The notes under the pieces were generated by a model that saw only the letters and a program-made list of their open reading frames with translations, made no database searches and had not been told where the DNA came from. The position numbers were made by a program, and so were the translations under genes. Shown here piece after piece: positions 34,157-43,354 of a DNA stretch of 64,000 nt (position 1 is the first letter of the stretch; every line of letters begins with the position of its first letter). The stretch covers positions 2,790,001 to 2,854,000 of the forward strand of contig NZ_CP018047.1 of the NCBI RefSeq assembly GCF_002009175.1, written 5' to 3'. The stretch comes from Streptomyces niveus. Lineage in GTDB: Bacteria > Actinomycetota > Actinomycetes > Streptomycetales > Streptomycetaceae.

Positions 34157-34987
34157 GTGAACGCATCTGTTATCCCGGCCACGGCCGACGGATCCGCCGA
34201 CCCGCACGCCGCCGCCTCCGCCGCCGCGGTGCGCCTGCGCGAACTCACCGGCGCCGAGACCCATGACGTCGCCCTGGTGATGGGCTCCGGCTGGGCACCC
34301 GCCGTCGCCGCGCTGGGAGCACCCGAGGCCGAGTTCCCGGTGACCGAGCTGCCGGGCTTCCCCCCGCCGGTCGTCGCCGGCCACGGCGGGACGATCCGCT
34401 CCTACGCGATCGCCGAGAAGCGCGCGCTGGTCTTCCTGGGCCGTACGCACTACTACGAAGGCCGCGGCGTCGCGGCCGTCGCGCACGGTGTCCGTACGGC
34501 GGTCGCGGCCGGCTGCAAGACCGTCGTCCTGACGAACGGCTGCGGCGGACTGCGCGAGGGCATGCGCCCAGGACAGCCGGTGCTGATCAGCGACCACATC
34601 AATCTGACGGCGGCCTCACCGATCGTCGGCCCGAACTTCGTGGACCTCACGGACCTGTACTCGCCCCGGCTGCGCGCGCTGTGCAAGGAGGTGGACCCCG
34701 CTCTGGAGGAGGGCGTGTACGTCCAGTTCCCCGGCCCGCACTACGAGACGCCCGCCGAGATCAACATGGTCCGGGTGCTCGGCGGCGACCTCGTCGGCAT
34801 GTCCACCGTGCTGGAGGCCATCGCCGCGCGTGAGGCGGGCGCCGAGGTGCTGGGCATCTCGCTGGTGACGAACCTGGCGGCCGGTCTGTCGGGCGAACCG
34901 CTGAACCACGAGGAAGTCCTCCAGGCGGGCCGGGACTCGGCCACGCAGATGGGCGCCCTGCTGGCGCGGGTGCTGGAGCGCATCTGA
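34157..34987 (+). CDS. punA: Purine nucleoside phosphorylase
   Basis: Splits purine (deoxy)ribonucleosides with phosphate into base and (deoxy)ribose-1-phosphate. 276 residues of the trimeric PNP class: [13 protein letters not shown] (phosphate loop), [33 protein letters not shown] and the base-site segment [21 protein letters not shown] 34157 follows a -10 box by 7 nt, so probably leaderless. First gene of a two-gene unit with the phosphosugar mutase. Control by the palindrome at 34120 is inferred. Confidence 0.93.
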   Translation: MNASVIPATADGSADPHAAASAAAVRLRELTGAETHDVALVMGSGWAPAVAALGAPEAEFPVTELPGFPPPVVAGHGGTIRSYAIAEKRALVFLGRTHYYEGRGVAAVAHGVRTAVAAGCKTVVLTNGCGGLREGMRPGQPVLISDHINLTAASPIVGPNFVDLTDLYSPRLRALCKEVDPALEEGVYVQFPGPHYETPAEINMVRVLGGDLVGMSTVLEAIAAREAGAEVLGISLVTNLAAGLSGEPLNHEEVLQAGRDSATQMGALLARVLERI

Positions 34988-35037
34988 GAGCTTGTCGTGT
35001 GACCTCCGAGCCGGGCCCAGGAAGGGAAAGACCAACA

Positions 35038-36687
35038 GTGCAGCAGGACCTCATCGCACGGGCCGAGGCGTGGCTCGCCGAGGACCCGGACGGCGACACC
35101 CGGCGCGAGTTGCGCGAGCTGGTCGACTCCGGTGATCTGGACGCGCTCGCCGAACGGTTCAACGGCACGCTCCAGTTCGGCACCGCAGGGCTCCGCGGCG
35201 AGCTGGGCGCAGGGCCGATGCGGATGAACCGCTCGGTCGTCATCCGCGCCGCCGCCGGTCTCGCGGCGTACCTCAAGGCCACGGGTCAGGGCGGCGGCCT
35301 CGTCGTCATCGGCTACGACGCCCGCCACAAATCCGCCGACTTCGCGCGTGACACCGCCGCCGTGATGACCGGGGCGGGGCTGCGCGCCGCCGTACTTCCG
35401 CGTCCGCTGCCGACTCCCGTGCTCGCGTTCGCCATACGCCATCTCGGGGCCGTGGCCGGGGTCGAGGTCACCGCGAGCCACAACCCGCCGCGCGACAACG
35501 GCTACAAGGTCTATCTCGGCGACGGCTCCCAGATCGTGCCTCCCATGGACGGGGAGATCGCGGCCGAGATCGACGCCGTCGGGCCCCTGGACTCGGTGCC
35601 GCGCCCCGACGACGGCTGGGAAATCCTCGGCGACGAGGTGCCGGCCGCGTATCTGGAGCGTACGGACGCCGTACTGAGCGCCGGATCCCCGCGTACGGCG
35701 CGCGTGGTGCACACGGCGCTGCACGGGGTCGGTACGGAGACGCTGAACGCCGCTTTCGCGCGGGCCGGTTTCCCCGCGCCCGTACCGGTGGCCGAACAGG
35801 CCGAGCCCGACCCGGACTTCCCCACCGTGGCCTTCCCGAACCCGGAGGAGCCGGGCGCGATGGACCTGGCCTTCGCCACGGCCCGCCGCGCCGCCCCCGA
35901 CATCGTCATCGCCAACGACCCGGACGCCGACCGCTGCGCGGTGGCCGTCCCGGACGCGGACGCCGGGAGCGGCTGGCGGATGCTGCGCGGCGACGAGGTG
36001 GGCGCGCTGCTGGCCGCGCATCTGGTGAACAAGGGCGCGACGGGTGTGTTCGCCGAGTCGATCGTGTCGTCGTCGCTGCTCGGGCGGATCGCGGAGGCGG
36101 CGGGGGTCGGTTACGAGGAGACGCTCACCGGCTTCAAGTGGATCGCCCGCGTCGAGGGCCTGCGGTACGGCTACGAGGAAGCCCTCGGCTACTGCGTCGA
36201 CCCCGACGGCGTACGCGACAAGGACGGCATCACGGCGGCGCTGCTCGTCGCGGAGCTGGCGTCCGAGCTGAAGGAGGAGGGCCGGGGCCTCGCGGACCTC
36301 CTGGACGACCTGGCGCTCGCGCACGGGTTGCACGCGACGGACCAGCTCTCGGCGCGTGTGAAGGACCTGTCACTGATCACGCGGGCGATGGACCGCCTGC
36401 GCGACCACCCGCCGACGGCCCTGGCGGGTCTGACGGTCACGTCGACGGAGGACCTCTCCGCGGGCGCGTCGGGCCTGCCGCCGACGGACGGTCTGCGCTA
36501 CCACCTGGACGGGGCGTACAGGGCCCGGGTGATCGTGCGCCCGAGCGGTACGGAACCGAAGCTCAAGTGCTACCTGGAGGCGGTGATCCCGGTCGCGAGC
36601 GCCGGGGATCTGCCCGCGGCCCGAACGATCGCCACGGAGCTGCTGACAACCCTGAAGCGCGACCTGTCGGAGGCGGCGGGCATCTGA
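35038..36687 (+). CDS. Phosphosugar mutase, PGM2/phosphopentomutase-like
   Basis: 549-residue alpha-D-phosphohexomutase superfamily enzyme. Phosphoserine S147 in TASHNPPRDNGYK, metal loop DPDADRC, and sugar-binding and C-terminal phosphate-binding RPSGTEPKLK segments all present. Such genes are usually annotated manB (phosphomannomutase), but the length and sequence class are those of PGM2-type enzymes that act on pentose-1-phosphates, and the position 50 nt after punA fits conversion of ribose-1-phosphate to ribose-5-phosphate. GTG 35038 follows GGAAGGGAAAG; GTG 34999 is possible. Confidence 0.85.
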   Translation: MQQDLIARAEAWLAEDPDGDTRRELRELVDSGDLDALAERFNGTLQFGTAGLRGELGAGPMRMNRSVVIRAAAGLAAYLKATGQGGGLVVIGYDARHKSADFARDTAAVMTGAGLRAAVLPRPLPTPVLAFAIRHLGAVAGVEVTASHNPPRDNGYKVYLGDGSQIVPPMDGEIAAEIDAVGPLDSVPRPDDGWEILGDEVPAAYLERTDAVLSAGSPRTARVVHTALHGVGTETLNAAFARAGFPAPVPVAEQAEPDPDFPTVAFPNPEEPGAMDLAFATARRAAPDIVIANDPDADRCAVAVPDADAGSGWRMLRGDEVGALLAAHLVNKGATGVFAESIVSSSLLGRIAEAAGVGYEETLTGFKWIARVEGLRYGYEEALGYCVDPDGVRDKDGITAALLVAELASELKEEGRGLADLLDDLALAHGLHATDQLSARVKDLSLITRAMDRLRDHPPTALAGLTVTSTEDLSAGASGLPPTDGLRYHLDGAYRARVIVRPSGTEPKLKCYLEAVIPVASAGDLPAARTIATELLTTLKRDLSEAAGI

Positions 36688-36694
36688 GGCCCCC

Positions 36695-36745
36695 TGTCCT
36701 CAATCGCCGGACGGGCTGAATAAGCCCGTCCGGCGATTGAGGACA
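36695..36745. terminator. Perfect 23-bp hairpin made of two opposed repeat copies
   Basis: Two oppositely oriented copies of the dispersed repeat (36695-36717 and 36723-36745) pair perfectly over 23 bp with a 5-nt loop (GAATA). Lies 8 nt after the phosphosugar mutase stop. Terminator for it. Confidence 0.85.
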
Positions 36746-36789
36746 CCACCCACCGACCGCAGGCATCCCAGCCGGGCCGGCGGGCATTG

Positions 36790-36922
36790 AAGCCGTCCGG
36801 CGATTGAGGACGAACCGGCCACCGGCCCGCACGCATCCCAGCCCGCGCGACGGGCATTTCAGCCCGTCCGGCGATTGAGGACACAAGGGCCCGCACCATC
36901 AAGCCCGTCCGGCGATTGAGGA
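36790..36922. repeat. Three further same-orientation copies of the dispersed palindromic repeat
   Basis: Core GTCCGGCGATTGAGGAC occurs within 36790-36811 (one C missing in the CCC run), 36861-36883 and 36901-36922, spaced 71 and 40 nt apart and linked by related CATCCCAGCC-type sequences. Together with the hairpin at 36695 this 278-bp gene-free interval between convergent genes carries five copies. Confidence 0.85.
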
Positions 36923-36965
36923 CGAACCGGTTGCCGGGGCGGGCCCGGTAAAACCCACCCACCCC

Positions 36966-37601
36966 TCACCCCGTCGCGAGCAGCACCAGCAGGACCACCA
37001 GGCCCGCCAGCGCCGGTGCGATCACCTCGTACGCCCACCGCACCTGCGGCTCCCCCCGCGCCGTGTCGCGCGACGCGCACCGCTCCGCCTGCTCCCGCAG
37101 CCCCGCGACCGCGTGATCCGCGTCCGCCGCCCGCGCGCGCGAATCGCTCACGTCCACGTTCACCGACGTCCTGCCGTGCGGGTCGTCGTGCGCGCTCTGC
37201 GACTGCCGCCGCGCCGCCCGCTTGCGCTTGCGGAGCGAGACCGGCACCGCCCACAGCTGGTACTTCGCGCCGTCCTTCGTGAAGACCTCGCTCGAATAGC
37301 TGGCCCGCACATCGGCCACGGACGCCCACGGCAGGAGAATCGTGCGGAACGGGTTCCGGATCCGCAGCCGGTCGTCGTTGGCGAACACCGCGGGCCGCAT
37401 GGTGAAGGCCACCACGAGCGGCACGGCGAGCAGCAGCCCCGCGAGCGCGAGCCACGGCGTCCTGCCGTGGCCCCGGACCAGCGCGTCGATCCCCATCCAC
37501 GCGCCGAGCGCGAGCAGCAGCACTCCGCCCGCGATACCGGCGGGCGACCGGAAGACACGCTCTGCGTAGGCCGGCTCGGGGGACTGGTCGGGACTCGTCA
37601 T
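36966..37601 (-). CDS. PH-domain-like membrane protein
   Basis: 211 residues with two N-terminal membrane helices (about 21-38, 48-66), a PH-like domain (about 68-105: DDRLRIRNPFRTILLPWASVADV), a long hydrophilic basic/acidic segment, and a C-terminal helix (VIAPALAGLVVLLVLLA). The bacterial PH_6-type family is conserved in actinobacteria without a known role. ATG 37601 chosen; upstream reading is antisense. Divergent from the large phosphatase gene. Confidence 0.78.
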   Translation of the reverse strand: MTSPDQSPEPAYAERVFRSPAGIAGGVLLLALGAWMGIDALVRGHGRTPWLALAGLLLAVPLVVAFTMRPAVFANDDRLRIRNPFRTILLPWASVADVRASYSSEVFTKDGAKYQLWAVPVSLRKRKRAARRQSQSAHDDPHGRTSVNVDVSDSRARAADADHAVAGLREQAERCASRDTARGEPQVRWAYEVIAPALAGLVVLLVLLATG

Positions 37602-37794
37602 GCTCTCGATTCTGCCGTACGCGCCGCCGGTCCCCGAGTCGGCCACCGGCCCGGACCGGGACCGGTCTCCCTGCCGCTCCCCGCCCGGGCCTGGACCGGC
37701 CTCCCCGCCGCTCCCTCGCCCCGGACCCGGTGCCGAGAGACAATGGCGGTGTACGGGCCCGTGTAAGGAACCCGTTCGATTGGCGGGCGAGTGC

Positions 37795-40700
37795 ATGACC
37801 GTGAACCCACGAAACGCACAAGGTCCGCGGCCGACAGGGGCACGATCGGCGACCGATCGTTTGCGCATACTCGCCGCGGTTGGTGAGGACGTCTCCGAGA
37901 CGGAGGCGCTGCGCTGCGCGCTGCACCACGCGGTCGCCGGCCTCGGCGGACCGGGCGGGATGGTGCACCTGCGGAGCCTGTGGCAGGACACCGGACTTCA
38001 TCTGATGCTCACCGACGGCCTGCCTCCGGCCGGTACCAAGCGCTGGCAGGACCTGTCCGGGAAGGACACGACGGTTCCGGCCCGCGCCGCGCGGAGCGAG
38101 CAGTACGTATGGCTGCCCGCGCCCGCCTTCGTCGGCCGGCCCCCCGATCACGGCCGGGCCGCCGCGGGGCCGCCCGACGGCTCCGAGCAACCCCAGCCCC
38201 CCGAGGACGCGGTTCCGAGCGTGCTCACCACCTGCGGCCTGGCCTCCGTACCACTGCTCGCGCCGACCGGACCGCTCGGTCTGATGGGCGTGCTCTCCGT
38301 ACTGACGCCCGCGGCCGAGGAGCCGACCGCCGAGCAGCGCGCCTTCCTTGAGGAGGTGGCCCGCTGGGCGGCCGGGCATCTGGCCCGCTCCCTCGCGGCC
38401 CCGCGCGGCTCGAACCCCGAGCTGTGGCCGGAGCCACCGAACGGCTCCCGTCTGCAGCAGGCCCTCAAGGCCGTCCGGGTGGGCGCCTGGGACTGGAACA
38501 TCCGCACGGGTGAGCTGGACTGGGACGAGGCGGCGATGACGGTGCTCGGCGTCGATCCGACGACGTTCGACCACCGGATCGAGACTTGGCTCGGTCTGGT
38601 CCATCCCGAGGATCTGCCCTGGGTGATGCTCGACACCGACGAGGCGATCCGCACCCGGACCGTGTACGCGGTCGAGTACCGGGTGTGCCGGCCCGACGGG
38701 ACGTTCGGCTGGGCCCAGGCCCGCGCCCGGGTCATCCTCGGCGACGACGGGGAACCTCACCACATGGTCGGCACGGTGTGGGACACGACGCAGACCCATG
38801 TCGCCCGCGAATCCGTCGACCACGCCCTGCGGCACATGAGCGACGGGTTCTTCGCGGTCGACACCGACTGGCGGGTCACTTTCATAAATATCGAGGCCCA
38901 GCGCGCACTCGGCTCCTCGCACGAACTCCTCGGCCGTGTGCTCTGGGACATCCCCTTCTCCCGCGAGCCCGGTCTGGAGGTCCGCTGCCGGCAGGCCGTC
39001 GCCAATCACCGGCCGGTCGGTCTCGATGTCCTGTCACCGGCCAACCGGCGCTGGTACCACCTGCGTCTGGTCCCCGCACCGGGAGGTCTGACCGTCTATC
39101 TCACGGACGTCACCGACAAGCGGGCGCGCGAGGCCGAGCGCACGGCCTCGGAGCGGGCCGCCGCCGAGCGCGCTGCCCGCACCGGCGAGCTGACCACGGC
39201 GCTCTCGGAGGCGCTCACCACCGAGGACGTGGTGAAGGCCGTCGCGCAGCACGTCATGCAGCCGTTCCGTGCCACCGGTCTGGTCGTGGTGGCCTTCGAG
39301 GGCGAACACACGCGGCTGATCGGCTCCGTCGGATACGAGGCGGCCGACCTCGAAAAGATCCTGTCGTTCCCGCTCACCACGACCACACCGGTGTCGGACG
39401 TGCTCAGCACCCGTGCCCCCCTGTTCATCTCCTCCCTGGCGGAGATGAAGATGCGTTATCCCGCCCTGGCCGACGTCCCCACCCCCGGACGTCAGGCCTG
39501 GGCCTTCCTGCCGCTGATCGCCTCGGGCCGGTCCACGGGCTGCTGCGTCATCTCCTTCGACCGACCGCGGCTGCTCGGCGACGAGGAGCGCACCCTGCTC
39601 GTCGCACTCAGCGGGCTCTTCGCCCAGGCCCTGGAGCGGGCCCGGCTGTACGACTCCGAGCATCTGCGGGCCAAGGAACTCCAGCGCGGTCTGCTCCCCC
39701 GGCACCTGCCCTCGCCGCCTGCCGCCACCGCCGCCGCCCGCTATCTGCCCTCCGACCGGCGCCTGGACGTCGGCGGTGACTGGTACGACCTGATACCGCT
39801 GTCGGCCGAGCGGGTCGCCCTCGTCATCGGTGACGTGATGGGCCACGGTCTGTCCGAGGCGGCGACCATGGGACGGCTGCGGACGGCCGTACGCACGCTC
39901 GCGGACCTCGAACTGCCGCCCGACGAGATCCTCGGCCATCTCAACGGCATCGTCAGCGATCTCGGCGACGACTTCTACGCGACCTGCCTCTACGCGGTGT
40001 ACGACCCCACCACCCACACCTGTGTCTTCGCGAGCGCCGGACATCTCCCGCCGGTCGTCGTCCACCCCGACCACACGGCGCGCGTCCCGGAGATCTCCGC
40101 CAATCCGCCTCTGGGCGCCGCTGTTCCGCCCTTCGACACCGTCGAGCTGGCGGTGCCCGACGGCAGTCTGCTGGCCCTGTTCACCGACGGGCTGGTGGAG
40201 GCCGCCGGCCGGGACATCGAGGCCGGTACCCAGGAGCTGATGCGCGTGCTCACCGGCGCCCTGCGCGACGACGGCGACCTGAGCCTGGACCAGCTGTGCG
40301 ACACCGTCGTCTCCGCGCTGCTGCCGGCCGGGGAGACGACCACGGACGACGCCGTCCTGTTCATCGCCAGGCTGCGCAGGCTGGCCGCCGAGGACATCGC
40401 CTCCTGGTCGCTGCCGCAGGATCCGGTCGCCGCGGGCCAGGCACGGGAGCACGTCCGTGACCAGCTCGACGCCTGGCACCTCGACGACCTCGCCATGACC
40501 ACGGAACTGCTCGCCAGCGAGCTGGTCAGCAATGTCATACGGCACGCGCAGGGCCCGGTGCGGCTGCGGCTGCTGCGTGGCCGGACCCTGGTGTGCGAGG
40601 TCTCGGACGGCAGCCTGACCACACCGCACGTCCGACGGGCCTCCGCCACCGACGAGAGTGGACGCGGGCTCCAGCTCGTGTCCGCCCTCGCGCAGCGCTG

Positions 40701-40812
40701 GGGTGCCCGTTACACCGCGTCGGGCAAGTCCATCTGGACCGAGCAGCCGCTGCCCGCTCCCCCGCCGACGGCACCGACAGCACCGACAGCACCGACAGAG
40801 CCCACTCCATGA
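37795..40812 (+). CDS. GAF-PAS-PAS-GAF SpoIIE-type phosphatase fused to an anti-sigma-type kinase domain
   Basis: 1005-residue soluble signalling protein. Order: GAF (about 20-190), PAS (220-332), PAS (335-440), GAF (462-618), SpoIIE/PP2C phosphatase (622-858) and a C-terminal HATPase_c domain (867-982) like RsbW/SpoIIAB. Metal residues are intact (DVGGDWYDL, GDVMGHGL, FTDGLVEA, DDAVLFIA); the ATP site has ELVSNVIRHAQG and SGRGLQLVSALA. It probably dephosphorylates an anti-sigma-factor antagonist while its kinase domain does the reverse. The C-terminus is a short Pro-Thr-Ala repeat. ATG 37795 preferred; GTG 37801 possible. Confidence 0.87.
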   Translation: MTVNPRNAQGPRPTGARSATDRLRILAAVGEDVSETEALRCALHHAVAGLGGPGGMVHLRSLWQDTGLHLMLTDGLPPAGTKRWQDLSGKDTTVPARAARSEQYVWLPAPAFVGRPPDHGRAAAGPPDGSEQPQPPEDAVPSVLTTCGLASVPLLAPTGPLGLMGVLSVLTPAAEEPTAEQRAFLEEVARWAAGHLARSLAAPRGSNPELWPEPPNGSRLQQALKAVRVGAWDWNIRTGELDWDEAAMTVLGVDPTTFDHRIETWLGLVHPEDLPWVMLDTDEAIRTRTVYAVEYRVCRPDGTFGWAQARARVILGDDGEPHHMVGTVWDTTQTHVARESVDHALRHMSDGFFAVDTDWRVTFINIEAQRALGSSHELLGRVLWDIPFSREPGLEVRCRQAVANHRPVGLDVLSPANRRWYHLRLVPAPGGLTVYLTDVTDKRAREAERTASERAAAERAARTGELTTALSEALTTEDVVKAVAQHVMQPFRATGLVVVAFEGEHTRLIGSVGYEAADLEKILSFPLTTTTPVSDVLSTRAPLFISSLAEMKMRYPALADVPTPGRQAWAFLPLIASGRSTGCCVISFDRPRLLGDEERTLLVALSGLFAQALERARLYDSEHLRAKELQRGLLPRHLPSPPAATAAARYLPSDRRLDVGGDWYDLIPLSAERVALVIGDVMGHGLSEAATMGRLRTAVRTLADLELPPDEILGHLNGIVSDLGDDFYATCLYAVYDPTTHTCVFASAGHLPPVVVHPDHTARVPEISANPPLGAAVPPFDTVELAVPDGSLLALFTDGLVEAAGRDIEAGTQELMRVLTGALRDDGDLSLDQLCDTVVSALLPAGETTTDDAVLFIARLRRLAAEDIASWSLPQDPVAAGQAREHVRDQLDAWHLDDLAMTTELLASELVSNVIRHAQGPVRLRLLRGRTLVCEVSDGSLTTPHVRRASATDESGRGLQLVSALAQRWGARYTASGKSIWTEQPLPAPPPTAPTAPTAPTEPTP

Positions 40813-40908
40813 TCGTTCGCGGCGAGGAGGGCGAGATCGTCCCGAACCGGCGCGCCGGACGTGAGATGTTCGTCCTGTGCCCGGGTAGCGCACCCCCTGT
40901 ACATGCTG

Positions 40909-40920
40909 CTACGCGCGTAG
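40909..40920 (+). promoter_or_regulatory. Nucleoside-regulon operator CTACGCGCGTAG (deoC)
   Basis: Identical to the punA and add sites. It lies just upstream of the -10 box TATGCT (40922-40927), thus between the -35 and -10 positions, ideal for repression of deoC. Confidence 0.7.
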
Positions 40921-40933
40921 ATATGCTCATGTG

Positions 40934-41917
40934 GTGACCATGCCCACGACTGCACCCTCGCCCACAGGCTCCGCCGTGGGCGGTGCCCCCCTCGCTGACG
41001 TGACCGCGTCCGACAGTTCGCTGCGCCGGTTCCTCCACGGGCTGCCCGGCGTCGATGCCGTCGGCCTGGAGGCGCGCGCCGCATCGCTCGGTACGCGCTC
41101 GATCAAGACGACGGCCAAGGCGTACGCCATCGACCTGGCCATCTCGATGATCGACCTGACGACCCTCGAAGGCGCCGACACCCCCGGCAAGGTCCGGTCG
41201 CTCGCCGCCAAGGCGCTGCGCCCGGACCCGACGGACCGCACCGTCCCGACGACCGCCGCGCTCTGCGTCTATCCGGACATGGTGGAGACCGCCGTCGCCG
41301 CACTCGCCGGGAGCGAGGTGAAGGTCGCCTCGGTCGCGACCGCCTTCCCGGCGGGCCGTGCCGCCCTGGCCGTGAAGCTCGCCGACGTACGGGACGCGGT
41401 CGCCGCCGGTGCCGACGAGATCGACATGGTGATCGACCGCGGGGCGTTCCTCGCGGGTCACTACCTGAAGGTCTACGAGGAGATCGTGGCCGTGAAGGCC
41501 GAGTGCGGCGCCGCCCGCCTCAAGGTCATCTTCGAGACCGGCGAACTGTCCACGTACGACAACATCCGCCGCGCCTCCTGGCTCGGCATGGTCGCCGGCG
41601 CAGACTTCATCAAGACGTCGACCGGCAAGGTCGCCGTCAACGCCACCCCGGCCAACACGCTGCTGCTGCTGGAGGCCGTACGCGACTTCCGGGCCCAGAC
41701 CGGTGTCCAGGTGGGCGTGAAGCCCGCGGGCGGAATCCGCACCAGCAAGGACGCGATCAAGTTCCTCGTGCTGGTCAACGAGACCGTGGGCGAGGACTGG
41801 CTGGACAACCACTGGTTCCGCTTCGGCGCCTCCAGCCTCCTCAACGATCTGCTGATGCAGCGCCAGAAGCTGGCCACCGGCCGCTACTCCGGCCCCGACT
41901 ACGTCACGGTGGACTGA
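40934..41917 (+). CDS. deoC: Deoxyribose-phosphate aldolase
   Basis: Cleaves 2-deoxyribose-5-phosphate to acetaldehyde and glyceraldehyde-3-phosphate. 327 residues; TIM barrel with Schiff-base lysine K227 in DFIKTSTGK, IDLTTLEG near the N-terminus and VGVKPAGGIRT. Longer than E. coli DeoC owing to an N-terminal extension of about 55 residues common in actinobacteria. GTG 40934 lies 6 nt after a TATGCT -10 and has no ribosome site, so leaderless; GTG 40931 and ATG 40940 are alternatives. First gene of an operon with two aldehyde dehydrogenase-type genes. Confidence 0.93.
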   Translation: MTMPTTAPSPTGSAVGGAPLADVTASDSSLRRFLHGLPGVDAVGLEARAASLGTRSIKTTAKAYAIDLAISMIDLTTLEGADTPGKVRSLAAKALRPDPTDRTVPTTAALCVYPDMVETAVAALAGSEVKVASVATAFPAGRAALAVKLADVRDAVAAGADEIDMVIDRGAFLAGHYLKVYEEIVAVKAECGAARLKVIFETGELSTYDNIRRASWLGMVAGADFIKTSTGKVAVNATPANTLLLLEAVRDFRAQTGVQVGVKPAGGIRTSKDAIKFLVLVNETVGEDWLDNHWFRFGASSLLNDLLMQRQKLATGRYSGPDYVTVD

Positions 41918-41923
41918 TACACG

Positions 41924-43354
41924 ATGGCTTTCGAATACGCACCGGCCCCCGAGTCGCGCTCGGTCGTCGACATCGCGCCGAGCTACGGCCTGTTCATCGA
42001 CGGCGAGTTCACCGACGCCGCCGACGGCAAGGTCTTCAAGACGGTCTCCCCCGCCACGGAGGAAGTCCTTTCCGAGGTCGCGCAGGCGGGCGCGGAGGAC
42101 GTCGACCGGGCCGTGAAGGCGGCCCGCAAGGCGTTCACGAAGTGGTCGGCCCTGCCGGGCGCCGAGCGCGCCAAGTACCTCTTCCGGATCGCCCGGATCA
42201 TCCAGGAGCGCTCGCGCGAACTGGCCGTCCTGGAGACCCTCGACAACGGCAAGCCGATCCGCGAGACCCGTGACGCGGACCTCCCGCTGGTCGCCGCGCA
42301 CTTCTTCTACTACGCGGGCTGGGCCGACAAGCTCGACCACGCCGGGTTCGGTGGGAACCCGCGCCCGCTGGGCGTCGCCGGCCAGGTCATCCCGTGGAAC
42401 TTCCCGCTGCTGATGCTCGCGTGGAAGATCGCCCCGGCGCTCGCCACCGGCAACACGGTGGTCCTGAAGCCCGCCGAGACGACCCCGCTGAGCGCCCTGT
42501 TCTTCGCGGACATCTGCCGCCAGGCTGGTCTGCCGCGCGGTGTCGTCAACATCCTTCCCGGATACGGTGACGCGGGCGCCGCCCTCGTCGCGCACGAGGA
42601 CGTCGACAAGATCGCCTTCACGGGTTCGACCGCCGTCGGCAAGGCCATCGCCCGGCAGATCGCGGGCACGGACAAGAAGGTCACGCTCGAACTCGGCGGC
42701 AAGGGCGCCAACATCGTCTTCGACGACGCCCCGATCGACCAGGCCGTCGAGGGCATCGTCACCGGCATCTTCTTCAACCAGGGTCAGGTCTGCTGCGCCG
42801 GATCGCGGCTGCTGGTCCAGGAGTCGGTCCAGGACGAACTGCTCGACTCGCTCAAGCGCCGGCTGTCCACGCTGCGTATCGGCGACCCGCTGGACAAGAA
42901 CACGGATCTCGGCGCCATCAACTCCGCCGAGCAGCTGGCCCGGATCAGGACCCTGGCCGACGCGGGCGAGGCCGAGGGTGCCGAGCGCTGGTCGCCGGAG
43001 TGCGAACTCCCCTCGTCCGGCTACTGGTTCGCGCCGACCCTCTTCACGAACGTCACGCAGGCGCACACCGTCGCGCGCGACGAGATCTTCGGCCCGGTGC
43101 TCTCCGTACTGACGTTCCGCACGCCGGACGAGGCGGTCGCCAAGGCCAACAACACGCAGTACGGCCTCTCCGCCGGCATCTGGACGGAGAAGGGCTCCCG
43201 GATCCTCGCCGTCGCGAACAAGCTCCGCGCGGGCGTGGTGTGGGCCAACACGTTCAACAAGTTCGACCCGACCTCGCCCTTCGGCGGCTACAAGGAGTCG
43301 GGTCACGGCCGCGAGGGCGGTCGCCACGGCCTGGAGGCGTATCTCGATGTCTGA
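41924..43354 (+). CDS. NAD-dependent aldehyde dehydrogenase
   Basis: 476-residue ALDH with complete active site: nucleophile C290 in GQVCCAG, general base Glu in ELGGKGANIVF, NAD segments VIPWNFPLLM and FTGSTAVGKAI. It starts 7 nt after deoC, so they are cotranscribed; the likely physiological substrate is the acetaldehyde released by DeoC, giving acetate. This assignment rests on operon context, as the sequence alone does not define substrate. Confidence 0.9.
   Translation: MAFEYAPAPESRSVVDIAPSYGLFIDGEFTDAADGKVFKTVSPATEEVLSEVAQAGAEDVDRAVKAARKAFTKWSALPGAERAKYLFRIARIIQERSRELAVLETLDNGKPIRETRDADLPLVAAHFFYYAGWADKLDHAGFGGNPRPLGVAGQVIPWNFPLLMLAWKIAPALATGNTVVLKPAETTPLSALFFADICRQAGLPRGVVNILPGYGDAGAALVAHEDVDKIAFTGSTAVGKAIARQIAGTDKKVTLELGGKGANIVFDDAPIDQAVEGIVTGIFFNQGQVCCAGSRLLVQESVQDELLDSLKRRLSTLRIGDPLDKNTDLGAINSAEQLARIRTLADAGEAEGAERWSPECELPSSGYWFAPTLFTNVTQAHTVARDEIFGPVLSVLTFRTPDEAVAKANNTQYGLSAGIWTEKGSRILAVANKLRAGVVWANTFNKFDPTSPFGGYKESGHGREGGRHGLEAYLDV

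Noticed and set aside
37600..37794. 65-codon upstream extension of the phosphatase
   Set aside because: Overlaps the promoter region of the divergent gene, Pro-rich, and no start signal; ATG 37795 begins the conserved part.
36859..39009. Long minus-strand open frame across the phosphatase gene
   Set aside because: Arg/Gly-rich composition without any domain; the opposite strand encodes GAF/PAS domains.
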